Virus record (IMG/VR): IMGVR_UViG_3300017991_000137
Span: 1 to 54,558 of that record
Length of the DNA stretch: 54,558 nt
DNA from: a virus
Strand: one strand, 5' to 3'
In this document: in pieces, positions 34,501-41,983 of the stretch
Layout of the letters: every line of letters begins with the position of its first letter
Position numbering within the stretch: position 1 is the first letter of the stretch
The notes under the pieces: generated by a model
What the model saw: only the letters and a program-made list of their open reading frames with translations
Told to the model about the DNA's origin: nothing
Database searches by the model: none
Position numbers and translations under genes: made by a program

Positions 34501-34721
34501 GCCTCGACATCGTATGCGACGAGATCCTCCCAGAATGCATGGTGGACCGCGTATCTTTTAGAGCTTGTGATCTGGATGGTGTCCCGTACCCGGACAGCCC
34601 AGAGTACCGATTTGGCCTCGATACCGATGTAGCAACTCGGTGGGGCGTGAAGTTGACGTGGGAGGAATGCGATGCATTGGGAATCGACAGAAAATACGGA
34701 AAAAAGCCCAAAAATGCTTGA
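31521..34721 (+). CDS. polA: UDG-like domain fused to family A DNA polymerase
   Basis: A 1,066-residue protein. N-terminal part: a uracil-DNA glycosylase fold with VVGKMPGNDEIKEG (about 130) and HPAAVLR (about 265). Middle: 3'-5' exonuclease with D333/E335 (VDGEW) and a YxxxD-type motif. C-terminal: polymerase motif A ESDYKGAEL (about 785), motif B RVAAKNIIFGVGYG (about 853) and motif C QIHDA (about 981; usual HDE). It is the replicative polymerase; whether the UDG-like part is catalytic is unknown. Confidence 0.95.
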   Translation: MIPENIPIPDLEAIFKGDMDNARAREFPFYPLNSPGMPHAGPDFIAHATAIGDNVAFKTKGSGAAKEVTHIGWNLQCLYLKCLYSNDFYFPVKIKGRTEVARVIPGHYWGWDAGGPCDIREHLDGKPLVMVVGKMPGNDEIKEGRNLVGPTGDELRRVAMHVGIDEFEMDNWYVCNICRWTNLNPQSSSLPQAWIKDCLPLLHQELRLLKPDYVLCLGAEATKAVCGAGHTVNNMVGRYVEVEVPIHEHGEDPVIHKMKVMSSVHPAAVLRTTELYPAFEATMKNFSRLIKGQPFTKSSEEDITIQCIYKERELKDLVDHIISLPGLKKIAVDGEWHGQHPGDPGSYLRTIQISHHEHYAAVIVLRYKGGAPAFAPSASAAIAELNRLLDRDDVQIGGSFFSADLPWLEYNGLHIAHRFAVPPTVEQIRGGNYAGGFDVALAQHAYAETGDFKLEVMASRYCGAPRWDVKLQEWKKSYLSICKMKDEELDGYGECPDEVLLPYGGYDAAYTRQLMDVHCKLLDADPWGNDCWLPFHISMMAFPAFNEMGTVGVKIDRQRVNDLTDLFQEVRAAKLEQLQKDINWPGFNPRSYYHATEFLFGEKYSPKRDKTTGERISVRPKGAMSLYLNPVKSTGKGKPWGWVCARGEQDKYSPSTDKEVCGILGLQHPLALQFRDVKLIDQVLKSVFRPPKMEGTELALDKEGQRIYGGGIAKYVGIDSRVRSSFQQVKETGRASSARPPLQNISKRREDDYRRILGDKYKWPIRSFIVSNTDPAYGEPSVLVESDYKGAELMGMAVQARDDTMLDHCLRANLPDGDPNQYDIHSNIACLAFNLDCEPSKAGLEAIGKKGMRVAAKNIIFGVGYGRTAEACARQCQEEGCPITTSEAEQIIQTIFQTYPGIPRLQEALRARVTEPGWLRNCFGRYRRFIKTSDQAAMGELERQALNFPFQSMVADAVSIALYWLKNHPRKAELGFKIVLQIHDAIVLEVPTRSLDIVCDEILPECMVDRVSFRACDLDGVPYPDSPEYRFGLDTDVATRWGVKLTWEECDALGIDRKYGKKPKNA

Positions 34722-34753
34722 AATGAGGGCTCCCGTATGCCATACTGAGGATT

Positions 34754-34795
34754 CAACTTTCAACCGTTGACTTACAACTTTCAATCCTAACTTTC
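34754..34795 (+). promoter_or_regulatory. Direct repeats before the 34812 gene
   Basis: CAACTTTCAA occurs at 34754-34763 and 34775-34784, exactly 21 bp apart, with a partial third (TAACTTTC, 34788). TTGACT at 34767 lacks a matching -10. Two helical turns suggest an activator or phage-specific promoter. Confidence 0.5.
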
Positions 34796-34811
34796 TATTG
34801 GAGGAACCATC

Positions 34812-36140
34812 ATGGTTCGTCAAGGTGGTGCGGCGGCAGGCCGCTATCGCATGAAGACTGAGGGCCAAAGCTCTCAACGTGGGCTTCAGGGCATGTACGT
34901 CCTGAACGACAACGCCGGTTGCCAAATCTATCGGCCAACCTGGCAGGGAACCCGGACGATCTTCCGGCCATTCCCAGGCAAGGATCCCGAAGACCCTGAA
35001 CAATGGGATCCGTTCCGCCTCAGCGACGAGGAGGGAGACTACGGAGATTGGATCCGTCGGTACACGATGGCATTCAGCTTCGGAAATCCGGGTATCACCT
35101 TCATTCTGAAGGATCCTCGCGACAAGACCGTCGACGATCAACAGAATCCCGTGTGGATGCTGTATCGCGCGATCACCCAAGCCGTCAAAAGTGGCCAGGG
35201 CCACCCGAGCTGGAATCCGCTCGTGTTCGGCGGCGCGGGACGTGGAGCGCCAGTCAGCGCTCCGAAGGACGGGTACATCATGCAGGGCATTCTGATGGAG
35301 CACAAGTCTGTTCCTCAGCAACCGCCTCGTGGATGTGCTATGGAGCATCAGCCCGTCGTGTTGCTGATGAGCCAGTCAGCTGGTAAGGCTCTCATCGACA
35401 AGCTCGCTGAGAAGCGCGAGAACGGCGAATACTGCTATCCAGACGTTACCGATCTGAATAGCGGACTGTTCGTGCAGTTTCACCAAGCAGGCACCCAGCA
35501 CGCTCCCGGCGGGCAAGGTGTCAGCATGACTGCGGGAGTTGGCGGCGGACCGGCCGAAAACAACCGCTACGAGGTAGAGTTACTGGAGACTTACGGCAAC
35601 GGCATTCTTCCCTCCTTCCCGGCGATCCACGAGGTAGCTCGTGCGCACGTGAAGCCATGGGACGAAATTGTCCGTATCCCGACCATCGAAGAGCAGGTCC
35701 GGCTGCTGTGCAATGCCGGCATCCCTGCAACAGCGATCGTGTACGCTCTGGGTGACGTGTATCGGGAGTACATCCCGCAGCACGTGTACGACCAAGCGAA
35801 CGCGCAACGCACGACTGACGCCATCCCGTTTGGCGGCAGCGACAATCCGATGGGAGGAGATCAAAATCCTATGGAACCAACAGGCGGCAACCCAATGGGT
35901 GGCGGCCAAACAGCCACCGCGCCGGATCCCGGAATGCCGACACAAACACAGCCTGTGTCGACAAACGAATCCGCGCCGGCACAGGCTGGTGCAGACATGA
36001 CTTCTGCGGCGGGACCTCCCGCCGAGCCCGCAGAGGGGTTTGATCCGCAGCCGACGCACGCGTCGACCGAGCGGAGCCAGGCCACGCAAGATGCTCTGGC
36101 GGCAGCACGGCAACGTGCTTCCGAAGCAGGGCAGGGCTAA
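34812..36140 (+). CDS. Abundant-type protein, candidate single-stranded DNA-binding protein
   Basis: A 442-residue protein with a basic N-terminus, mixed alpha/beta middle, and a long Gly/Pro/Gln/Thr-rich disordered C-terminus (about 340-442). It is a single-gene unit, with repeats upstream, a TTGGAGGAACC ribosome site, and a strong terminator after it. Between polymerase and recA an SSB would be expected, and none other is visible; the call is from context only. Confidence 0.85.
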   Translation: MVRQGGAAAGRYRMKTEGQSSQRGLQGMYVLNDNAGCQIYRPTWQGTRTIFRPFPGKDPEDPEQWDPFRLSDEEGDYGDWIRRYTMAFSFGNPGITFILKDPRDKTVDDQQNPVWMLYRAITQAVKSGQGHPSWNPLVFGGAGRGAPVSAPKDGYIMQGILMEHKSVPQQPPRGCAMEHQPVVLLMSQSAGKALIDKLAEKRENGEYCYPDVTDLNSGLFVQFHQAGTQHAPGGQGVSMTAGVGGGPAENNRYEVELLETYGNGILPSFPAIHEVARAHVKPWDEIVRIPTIEEQVRLLCNAGIPATAIVYALGDVYREYIPQHVYDQANAQRTTDAIPFGGSDNPMGGDQNPMEPTGGNPMGGGQTATAPDPGMPTQTQPVSTNESAPAQAGADMTSAAGPPAEPAEGFDPQPTHASTERSQATQDALAAARQRASEAGQG

Positions 36141-36162
36141 CGTTCTAGCTGTTTCTCTAACA

Positions 36163-36194
36163 CCCTCGTCGCCTTCGGGCGGCGAGGGCTTTTT
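36163..36194 (+). terminator. Rho-independent terminator
   Basis: An 11-bp stem with one G-U pair (CCCTCGTCGCC/GGCGGCGAGGG), TTCG tetraloop, then CTTTTT. Textbook form. Confidence 0.92.
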
Positions 36195-36211
36195 CATGCA
36201 GGAGAACCATA

Positions 36212-37504
36212 ATGGCTAAGAAACGTACGAAGAAGTCTGACGCACCAGAACCAGTGGTGGATATGTTTCCGGCCGACGATCTGTTTGCAGACGTCGTGTC
36301 GAAAGTAGAGACGCAGATGCAGAAGAAGGGCATGCTTGTGGGGCACGATGAAGTGCTGCAAGTCTTGCCGGTGCCTGCATTCAGTATGCGTTATCTGCTG
36401 CAAAACGAGGGCCTTCCGCTCTCGTGCATCTATCAAGTCGTGGGCCCACAGGCGTCGTACAAATCGACGTTGGCCGCGGAGATCATCCGTTGGCATCGTA
36501 TCTGTGGTGGCGCCGGCTTGTTGTGCGAAGCAGAGACCAAGGCGACGCCACAGCTGCGTAATGCTGTGCTGAACTACGATCCCAAGGCTGTCCGTGTTGA
36601 GGACTGCCTTACGTTCGAGGATTGGCAGAAGAAGACGATCATGTACACGAACCAGCTCCAGAAGAACATGGATGCTGCGAACGGTCCTGGTCGTGTCGTA
36701 CCTTGGTGCGCTGTCGTTGACTCGTTGACGGGCAAGGCTTCGGAGCATACGCTCAAGAACATCGCGAAGAAGGGTCACGCCGACCTGCACTTCCCGGTGG
36801 AAGCTCGCCAGATGGCCGACTTCATGCGGGCGTACCCGCAGATGCTGCTGGGCTGGCCGTTCACCTTTGTGGGTGTCAATCACCTCAAGGTGCAACGGAA
36901 TCCCGACGGCTCCGTCGACATGGCCATCCCGGGCGGCTGGGCGCTGAAGTTCCAGTGTGCGGCCATCATCGAGATGGAACGCATCGGCTCGATCAAAGAG
37001 TTCTCGACGTACAAAGCAGCGACCGTCCGTATGAGTATGATCAAAAACTCCTACGGTCCGGAAGATGCTCGCATACAGGTCAGGTTCAAGACCTGGCTGC
37101 AGGAGGACGCACCTGAGGTATTCAGGCTCCACGCTCGATTCGAGTGGTGGGAGGCATCCATCCTATTTCTGGCTACCGGTGCCGGTCTGCCGAAGGCGAA
37201 AGCCGAGCGGATCGTACCACGTATGAAGGAAGCCTGTGACATTCACGAGAAGGCCGGAGGTTCCGCCGGCAAACTGTACTGGTCGAAGGCTCTCGGTGTG
37301 CCATCCAGCGATGCAATGTCTGCCCACGACCTGGGTGTGATGCTGGAGACGCGTCCCGACGTGCTCGGCGATCTGTACGACGTATGCGGAATTGCCCGGC
37401 GACAGTTCTTCCAGCCAGGCATCGACTATCTGAAGCAGCAAGACGAATACGCCCACATCGTGGCGCAAGCGGACGCTGCCGACGACAAGCTGCGTCGTGC
37501 GTAA
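36212..37504 (+). CDS. recA: RecA/UvsX-like recombinase
   Basis: A 430-residue protein. Walker A GPQASYKST at residues 78-86 (usual GPESSGKTT), Walker B CAVVDSLTG, and a loop-region GVNHLKVQRN. It catalyses strand exchange for recombination-dependent replication. The lysine of the P-loop is kept. AGGAG precedes ATG 36212. Confidence 0.9.
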   Translation: MAKKRTKKSDAPEPVVDMFPADDLFADVVSKVETQMQKKGMLVGHDEVLQVLPVPAFSMRYLLQNEGLPLSCIYQVVGPQASYKSTLAAEIIRWHRICGGAGLLCEAETKATPQLRNAVLNYDPKAVRVEDCLTFEDWQKKTIMYTNQLQKNMDAANGPGRVVPWCAVVDSLTGKASEHTLKNIAKKGHADLHFPVEARQMADFMRAYPQMLLGWPFTFVGVNHLKVQRNPDGSVDMAIPGGWALKFQCAAIIEMERIGSIKEFSTYKAATVRMSMIKNSYGPEDARIQVRFKTWLQEDAPEVFRLHARFEWWEASILFLATGAGLPKAKAERIVPRMKEACDIHEKAGGSAGKLYWSKALGVPSSDAMSAHDLGVMLETRPDVLGDLYDVCGIARRQFFQPGIDYLKQQDEYAHIVAQADAADDKLRRA

Positions 37505-37519
37505 GCACTGGCGGAGCAG

Positions 37520-37579
37520 ATGCCCGGCGAGGTTGACGTGTATCCGCAAATGGCCGACTGGCCAAGTGAGGAACAGTAA
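37520..37579 (+). CDS. Possible 19-aa mini-ORF
   Basis: ATG 37520 with GGAG just before it; acidic 19-residue peptide; its TAA overlaps the next ATG (TAATG at 37577-37581). Could be a coupling leader for the 37579 gene. Too short for a firm call. Confidence 0.35.
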   Translation: MPGEVDVYPQMADWPSEEQ

Positions 37580-38103
37580 TGGTTGAGGCGATGGATCTGT
37601 TTCCCGAGATGAACGACTCGGATGTGCAGTCGCTGGCTCAGTACGAGCATAGTGCTGTCAAACGAGTCATCAGCAAGATCAAGGTTGGCGAGGCTGAGCT
37701 GATGGCTTATCAGCAGGAAGCACTTTCCTCCGTGATGGAAGACAACGACGGCTTGTTGACCTTCCGCATGCTGAGCGAGTTCGGGTTTCCCATTCAACTG
37801 CACGCGATCAAGATGAGGCAGCGGCAGTTCGAGGAGTTCGATCGCGACTTGGAGATGAGACCTCTGCGTACTCCCATCTTTGCCGAGATGGAAGTACGGC
37901 GGGAGGACTTCAAGCAGGGCGAGATCAGCTACCAAGGCATTGTCTTCCCTTGGAAGGGCCGCGGTCGCTATCACGTCCTACACGACTTCCGCATGTCCGA
38001 GCTGGGTAAGACCCTCCGGCTGTGGAAGCTGCACGGTGTTTACTACTATCTGGAAACCTTGGATCACCTCGTCGAGCGGCTCGGTCCGCGAAACGAATGG
38101 TAA
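37579..38103 (+). CDS. Unknown protein
   Basis: A 174-residue soluble protein, unrecognised, in the recombination block. Stop TAA at 38101-38103 directly abuts palindrome copy 6. Confidence 0.87.
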   Translation: MVEAMDLFPEMNDSDVQSLAQYEHSAVKRVISKIKVGEAELMAYQQEALSSVMEDNDGLLTFRMLSEFGFPIQLHAIKMRQRQFEEFDRDLEMRPLRTPIFAEMEVRREDFKQGEISYQGIVFPWKGRGRYHVLHDFRMSELGKTLRLWKLHGVYYYLETLDHLVERLGPRNEW

Positions 38104-38123
38104 TTTTGTTCTCATGAACAAAG
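38103..38123 (+). promoter_or_regulatory. Palindrome copy 6 (TGTTC-TCAT-GAACA), start codon in loop
   Basis: TTTTGTTC, TCAT, GAACAAAG. The ATG of the next gene (38114) begins in the loop itself. No separate ribosome site is visible, so initiation may depend on coupling with the upstream gene. Confidence 0.72.
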
Positions 38124-39229
38124 AGTTCCTGGCGAATCCGAAACTGAAGACATACTCCAAGCAAGAGCTTGATGAGTTCCTCTCACTGCTGGAACAAGCT
38201 GACGCGCATACAGTGCAAGTCCCTATCCAGATGCCCGAAGACATAGCGATCGACGCTAAGGGACGGCTGAAGGATAACGGGTTTGCACTGTCGCCGTTGG
38301 CGTTCCAACAGGTGTGTCGGTACGTGGCCCGCGGTTTGTGGCCACTGGTTTCCGACCTGAGCGGCGCAGTACTGAGCTCACGCTCTTACGATGCTGTGGT
38401 CTCTATACCGCTGGCAATCCGCATCCTCAACGACTGTGTCAACCTCCGGTTCCGTGTACGGGACGGGTTGTGTGGCCGCATGATGATTCAGAATCATCTG
38501 ACCAAGTGCGTCGACGGGGTTGTGGGTCCGCGTTACAAGTATCTGGCCAACTACCAGCTCCTCGAGGGTGCCAGGGAGTTGCTCGCTTCGCACGAGCAGC
38601 CGCTGGAGTTCTACGAGGGTGCGTTGATCGGTCGCCGTATGACTGCTGTGTTCCTTGCCGAAGACCCACTTGGGTGCACCCCGGACGGCTGCGTGCTGCG
38701 CGGTGGTTGCTACTTCACCAACAGTGAGGCAGGAGAATGCGGCGTGCGATGTGCGCCCGTGCTGCAGGTCGACAACGATTTTCGTTGCCTCGGCCCGCTG
38801 CGCGGCATCGCACATGCTGGGCGATCCTTCATGAAGCGAATGGGTACGATGCTTGTCGGAGTGCTTGGGGAATGGACGAAGCTACAGAAGATAGCGACGG
38901 ACACTGAGCACCTATCACAGTCCCTCCGAATGGTCAAGAATGACAGGCCGGACAAGGGACAACGACGCAGACTGGTTAGTCGCCTGACCGAGTATACCGA
39001 GAAAGGTCTTGCGACAGCCGTAGTTCGTCGCGCTCTGTTACGTGGGCGTATTGAGGATGATACTGGATTCCTCCTCTCGCATTCGCCGACGATTGAAGAG
39101 ATGAAGCAGCGAACTATCAATGACCTGTTCATCACGTTGATGGACGTAGCCAACGGTCACTATCCTGAGACACGTGAAGGACTCGAGCGGGCAGCGTTCG
39201 ACGTCCTCGCACAGAAATTCAAACCGTAG
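38114..39229 (+). CDS. Unknown protein, possibly DUF932-like
   Basis: A 371-residue protein. FALSPLAFQQVCRYV and YFTNSEAGECGVRCAP followed by a Cys/Gly motif resemble DUF932 proteins of phages and plasmids (function unknown); this is a weak pattern match. Start at ATG 38114 within the palindrome. Confidence 0.85.
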   Translation: MNKEFLANPKLKTYSKQELDEFLSLLEQADAHTVQVPIQMPEDIAIDAKGRLKDNGFALSPLAFQQVCRYVARGLWPLVSDLSGAVLSSRSYDAVVSIPLAIRILNDCVNLRFRVRDGLCGRMMIQNHLTKCVDGVVGPRYKYLANYQLLEGARELLASHEQPLEFYEGALIGRRMTAVFLAEDPLGCTPDGCVLRGGCYFTNSEAGECGVRCAPVLQVDNDFRCLGPLRGIAHAGRSFMKRMGTMLVGVLGEWTKLQKIATDTEHLSQSLRMVKNDRPDKGQRRRLVSRLTEYTEKGLATAVVRRALLRGRIEDDTGFLLSHSPTIEEMKQRTINDLFITLMDVANGHYPETREGLERAAFDVLAQKFKP

Positions 39230-39237
39230 GAGCCAAA

Positions 39238-40347
39238 ATGGCCAAAACAACTTTGCCTGCGAAGGTAGAGCAGTGGACTGCGTTGCAGGCGCAGTCTTCG
39301 TTTACAGCGGCGGAAAAGGCCGCGTACAAGGATCTCCGGACCCGCGTCGATCAGATCGAAAAGGATACGATCTGGTGGTACTGGGAGCTCGGAAAGAAGA
39401 TTCAAGAGATCTACAAAGACGCCCAGAGCGATCAAGAGCTGTATGGTGCCAATCTGTTGGACCGGCTCGGCATCGCCCTCGGTTTCAGCAACGGACGTCC
39501 TCTGCGGGAGTCCATGCAGGTTGTCGACACGTTCGGCACCAAGAAGCTCTTCATGACGTACGTCAAGCTGAAGGGCGAAGCGGGCAACAGCCTCAGCTGG
39601 TCGCACTTGAAGCACCTGGCGAAGATTGGCGATGACGATCGGCGTATGCAGCTGGCCTCTACGGCTGTCGCCAAGAATCAAACTGCCGATGTTCTCCGTC
39701 AGCGTGTCCAGGAGTACTGTGACAGCAAGAAGCGGGGCTCCGGCCGCAAGCCAAAGACCAAGATCCCGACGACGGCCCGCAGCATGCTCACGCATGTCAC
39801 CTCGCAGTCCAACAAGTTCATCGAGAACTTCGACAAGGCATGGACCGGCGACGCGTTCAGCATCACCGACCAAGTCCACGAGATCCCCTCGGACAAGTTG
39901 GATGACAAGCTCACCGGCGCTTTGGCAGCGACGAAGGTGTCGTTGGAGGATATGCGGGATCGCGCCGACGAGCTGATCGACCAGCTCATGGCGGCGGAAG
40001 AGGACGTCGAGAAACGCATGAAGGCGCAGGCAGAAGCCGATGAGGCTGCTGCAGAGGAAGCGGAGCTCGAAGAGGAAGAGTACGAAGACGACGAACTCGA
40101 AGAGGAAGAGTACGAGGAAGTCGAATACGAAGAGGACGACGAGGAAGAAGAGGAAGAGGATGAAGACGTCGTCGCTGAAGTCGAGGAAGACGAAGAAGAG
40201 GAAGAAGAGGAAGACGATGACGAAGTCGTCAGCCTCAGCGAAGAACGCAATCGCAAGGAGCGAGCGAAGCGGGCTGCCGAGCGGGCCAAGAAGCGTAAGC
40301 GGACTGGCAAGCAGGGCCCGACACGCCGCGGACGCGTCGGCATATGA
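39238..40347 (+). CDS. DUF1016_N/YhcG-like protein with extreme acidic tail
   Basis: A 369-residue protein. Residues 35-165 (DTIWWYWELGKKIQEIY, LGIALGFSNGR, SLSWSHLKHLAKI) resemble the N-terminal helical domain of YhcG-type proteins, thought to bind nucleic acid. No PDDEXK nuclease half follows. Residues 272-335 are nearly all Glu/Asp/Tyr, then a Lys/Arg-rich end. The acidic tract could mimic DNA or bind basic proteins. Confidence 0.87.
   Translation: MAKTTLPAKVEQWTALQAQSSFTAAEKAAYKDLRTRVDQIEKDTIWWYWELGKKIQEIYKDAQSDQELYGANLLDRLGIALGFSNGRPLRESMQVVDTFGTKKLFMTYVKLKGEAGNSLSWSHLKHLAKIGDDDRRMQLASTAVAKNQTADVLRQRVQEYCDSKKRGSGRKPKTKIPTTARSMLTHVTSQSNKFIENFDKAWTGDAFSITDQVHEIPSDKLDDKLTGALAATKVSLEDMRDRADELIDQLMAAEEDVEKRMKAQAEADEAAAEEAELEEEEYEDDELEEEEYEEVEYEEDDEEEEEEDEDVVAEVEEDEEEEEEEDDDEVVSLSEERNRKERAKRAAERAKKRKRTGKQGPTRRGRVGI
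40060..40230 (+). repeat. Purine-rich low-complexity tract
   Basis: Imperfect GAAGAG/GAAGAC repeats encoding the acidic tail of the 39238 gene. Prone to length change by slippage; makes a poly-Ser shadow ORF on the other strand. Confidence 0.8.
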
Positions 40348-41105
40348 TCAAACCATACACGGTTTGTGTCCTTCTATACGGGGACTATCCGGACCTGGCC
40401 GAGAGGGTATTGTCCTCTCTGGCCAGGCCGGTTTTCTACCGTTCCTTCTTTCTGCGGATAGGCTGGCAGAATCTCTCACCAGCATCTGAGTCGGTGCTCT
40501 TGAAGTACGTCGACATCTTCATGGAGAAGAACGACAACCCCATTCTTGCTGGACCTCTCGAGGTCTGCATGAAGGGACAAGAGCCCTACCACAAGTATCC
40601 GCTGATGCGTCGGTTGTTCTACACACATCCGATCCAGTCGCCATATGTCATGTGGTTCGACGACGACAGCCTGATCAGGGCCGACGCGCCGGACGAGTTC
40701 TTCATGGACGTGGGGCAATGCATGGCCCACTGTGACATGTGCGGCCACATCTGGACGATGAAAGTACGAGGAGGACAGCGAGCCTATATTGAGGATCAGC
40801 CGTGGTATAACGGCAAAGCGATCCCGAAAGCACTGAGGTTCGCGACCGGTGGGTGGTGGACCATACGAACGGAGATCCTTCAGCAGCATAACTGGCCGCC
40901 TGAGGATCTCGAACACAACGGCGGCGACATGATGCTCGGCGAGCTCTGCCGTCAGCAGGGCTACCGGCTTCGTAACTACACGCAAGGCCTAGGTATCAAC
41001 TGCGACGATTCGCTTGTTGGCTCTTCCGCTGAGCGGAGGGGTTTTTCTCAGCCTCCGATTGGTGTACGCTATAAACGTAACACGTTTCGAAAGGAAGAGA
41101 AATGA
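40344..41105 (+). CDS. GT-A fold glycosyltransferase (family 2-like)
   Basis: A 253-residue protein starting IKPYTVCVLLYGDYPDLAERVL, with the metal-binding YVMWFDDDS near residue 105 and FATGGWWTIR later. It transfers a sugar from a nucleotide donor; the acceptor could be phage DNA, a capsid protein or host surface. The last 28 residues are encoded across a terminator and look like read-through of the true end. ATGA overlap with the previous gene. Confidence 0.85.
   Translation: MIKPYTVCVLLYGDYPDLAERVLSSLARPVFYRSFFLRIGWQNLSPASESVLLKYVDIFMEKNDNPILAGPLEVCMKGQEPYHKYPLMRRLFYTHPIQSPYVMWFDDDSLIRADAPDEFFMDVGQCMAHCDMCGHIWTMKVRGGQRAYIEDQPWYNGKAIPKALRFATGGWWTIRTEILQQHNWPPEDLEHNGGDMMLGELCRQQGYRLRNYTQGLGINCDDSLVGSSAERRGFSQPPIGVRYKRNTFRKEEK
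41021..41046 (+). terminator. Terminator inside the glycosyltransferase 3' end
   Basis: CTCTTCCGC, TGA, GCGGAGGGG: a 9-bp stem with two G-U pairs, then five T. A -10-like TATAAA follows at 41070-41075, before ATG 41102. A transcript boundary is likely here although the reading frame stays open to 41105. Confidence 0.65.
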
Positions 41106-41488
41106 AACGACAACACACAGCTGAAATCGTCGACATCGAGCAGCATCTGATCGCCCAAGAGCGGGCGGAACGATTGCTGCCGAGGAATGGCACGGACATG
41201 TGGAAAGTCCGTGCGGAACCCATCGACTTTACTCGTCCTGACGGCCCTACAGCATGGTCGGTCATCAAGGACGGCGAGTTGGTGCGTATCCCGCTGATCC
41301 CCTATCGGAGTGCCATGGAGCCTGTTGAGGCTATGCTGGGCTCCATGGACATCATCCAGCGGTACGTCGAGGCGGTGCCCAATGCCGTCCGGACGCATAT
41401 CATTCTAGGCAAACCCATTGAAGACCTGTCCTCGGAGGGGGAAAACGTATTCCGCTTCTGGGTAGGCTTCGCCGCTAAGATTCACTGA
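41102..41488 (+). CDS. Unknown protein
   Basis: A 128-residue soluble protein, unrecognised. AAAGGAAGAG precedes ATG 41102. Probably first gene of a new transcript. Confidence 0.85.
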   Translation: MKRQHTAEIVDIEQHLIAQERAERLLPRNGTDMWKVRAEPIDFTRPDGPTAWSVIKDGELVRIPLIPYRSAMEPVEAMLGSMDIIQRYVEAVPNAVRTHIILGKPIEDLSSEGENVFRFWVGFAAKIH

Positions 41489-41494
41489 GGAAAA

Positions 41495-41983
41495 ATGGAC
41501 GACCCACAAAATCCGATGATGCCATCACCGATGGCACCCGCACCAGGGCCGATTGAGGTTCCGGTGCAGCAAACCGTGGAGACGGCAACGCCAGCTCCAC
41601 AGACGCCCGTACAGCAGCCCACGCTCGCAGAATACGCCTCCGGGCTTCAGCAGGTCCACACAGACCTCCAGCGGCAAACGGATGCGTATGGGTTCTTCAG
41701 GGCCGCTCTCGCGGCTCTCAACCAGATCGCCGCAGATCCCGACGCTGAACGGCCCAGATTGCCGTTTGTCAAGGTGATGTTCCCCTCCGATGGGAAGCCC
41801 ATTGATGCCTCATTGGACCTGAACCAGATGACGCCTGCCGATTTGGCACAAATGCGTCCCATTTTTGCCATGTTGGCAGACAGGTCCGGCAGGGAGCTGT
41901 TGGATGCGTGGTCGAAAGTCCACAAGGTCGCAGATGAAACGCGTCCGATTGTCGAAGCAACCAGAACCGCCCAAGGTCGGTAA
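41495..41983 (+). CDS. Unknown protein with Pro/Gln-rich N-terminus
   Basis: A 162-residue protein: disordered Pro/Ala/Gln-rich residues 1-45, then a helical domain. It overlaps the next gene by 50 nt. Confidence 0.83.
   Translation: MDDPQNPMMPSPMAPAPGPIEVPVQQTVETATPAPQTPVQQPTLAEYASGLQQVHTDLQRQTDAYGFFRAALAALNQIAADPDAERPRLPFVKVMFPSDGKPIDASLDLNQMTPADLAQMRPIFAMLADRSGRELLDAWSKVHKVADETRPIVEATRTAQGR

Noticed and set aside
39699-40343. Poly-serine 214-codon minus-strand frame
   Set aside because: Reverse complement of the GAA/GAG/GAC acidic tract, not a gene.
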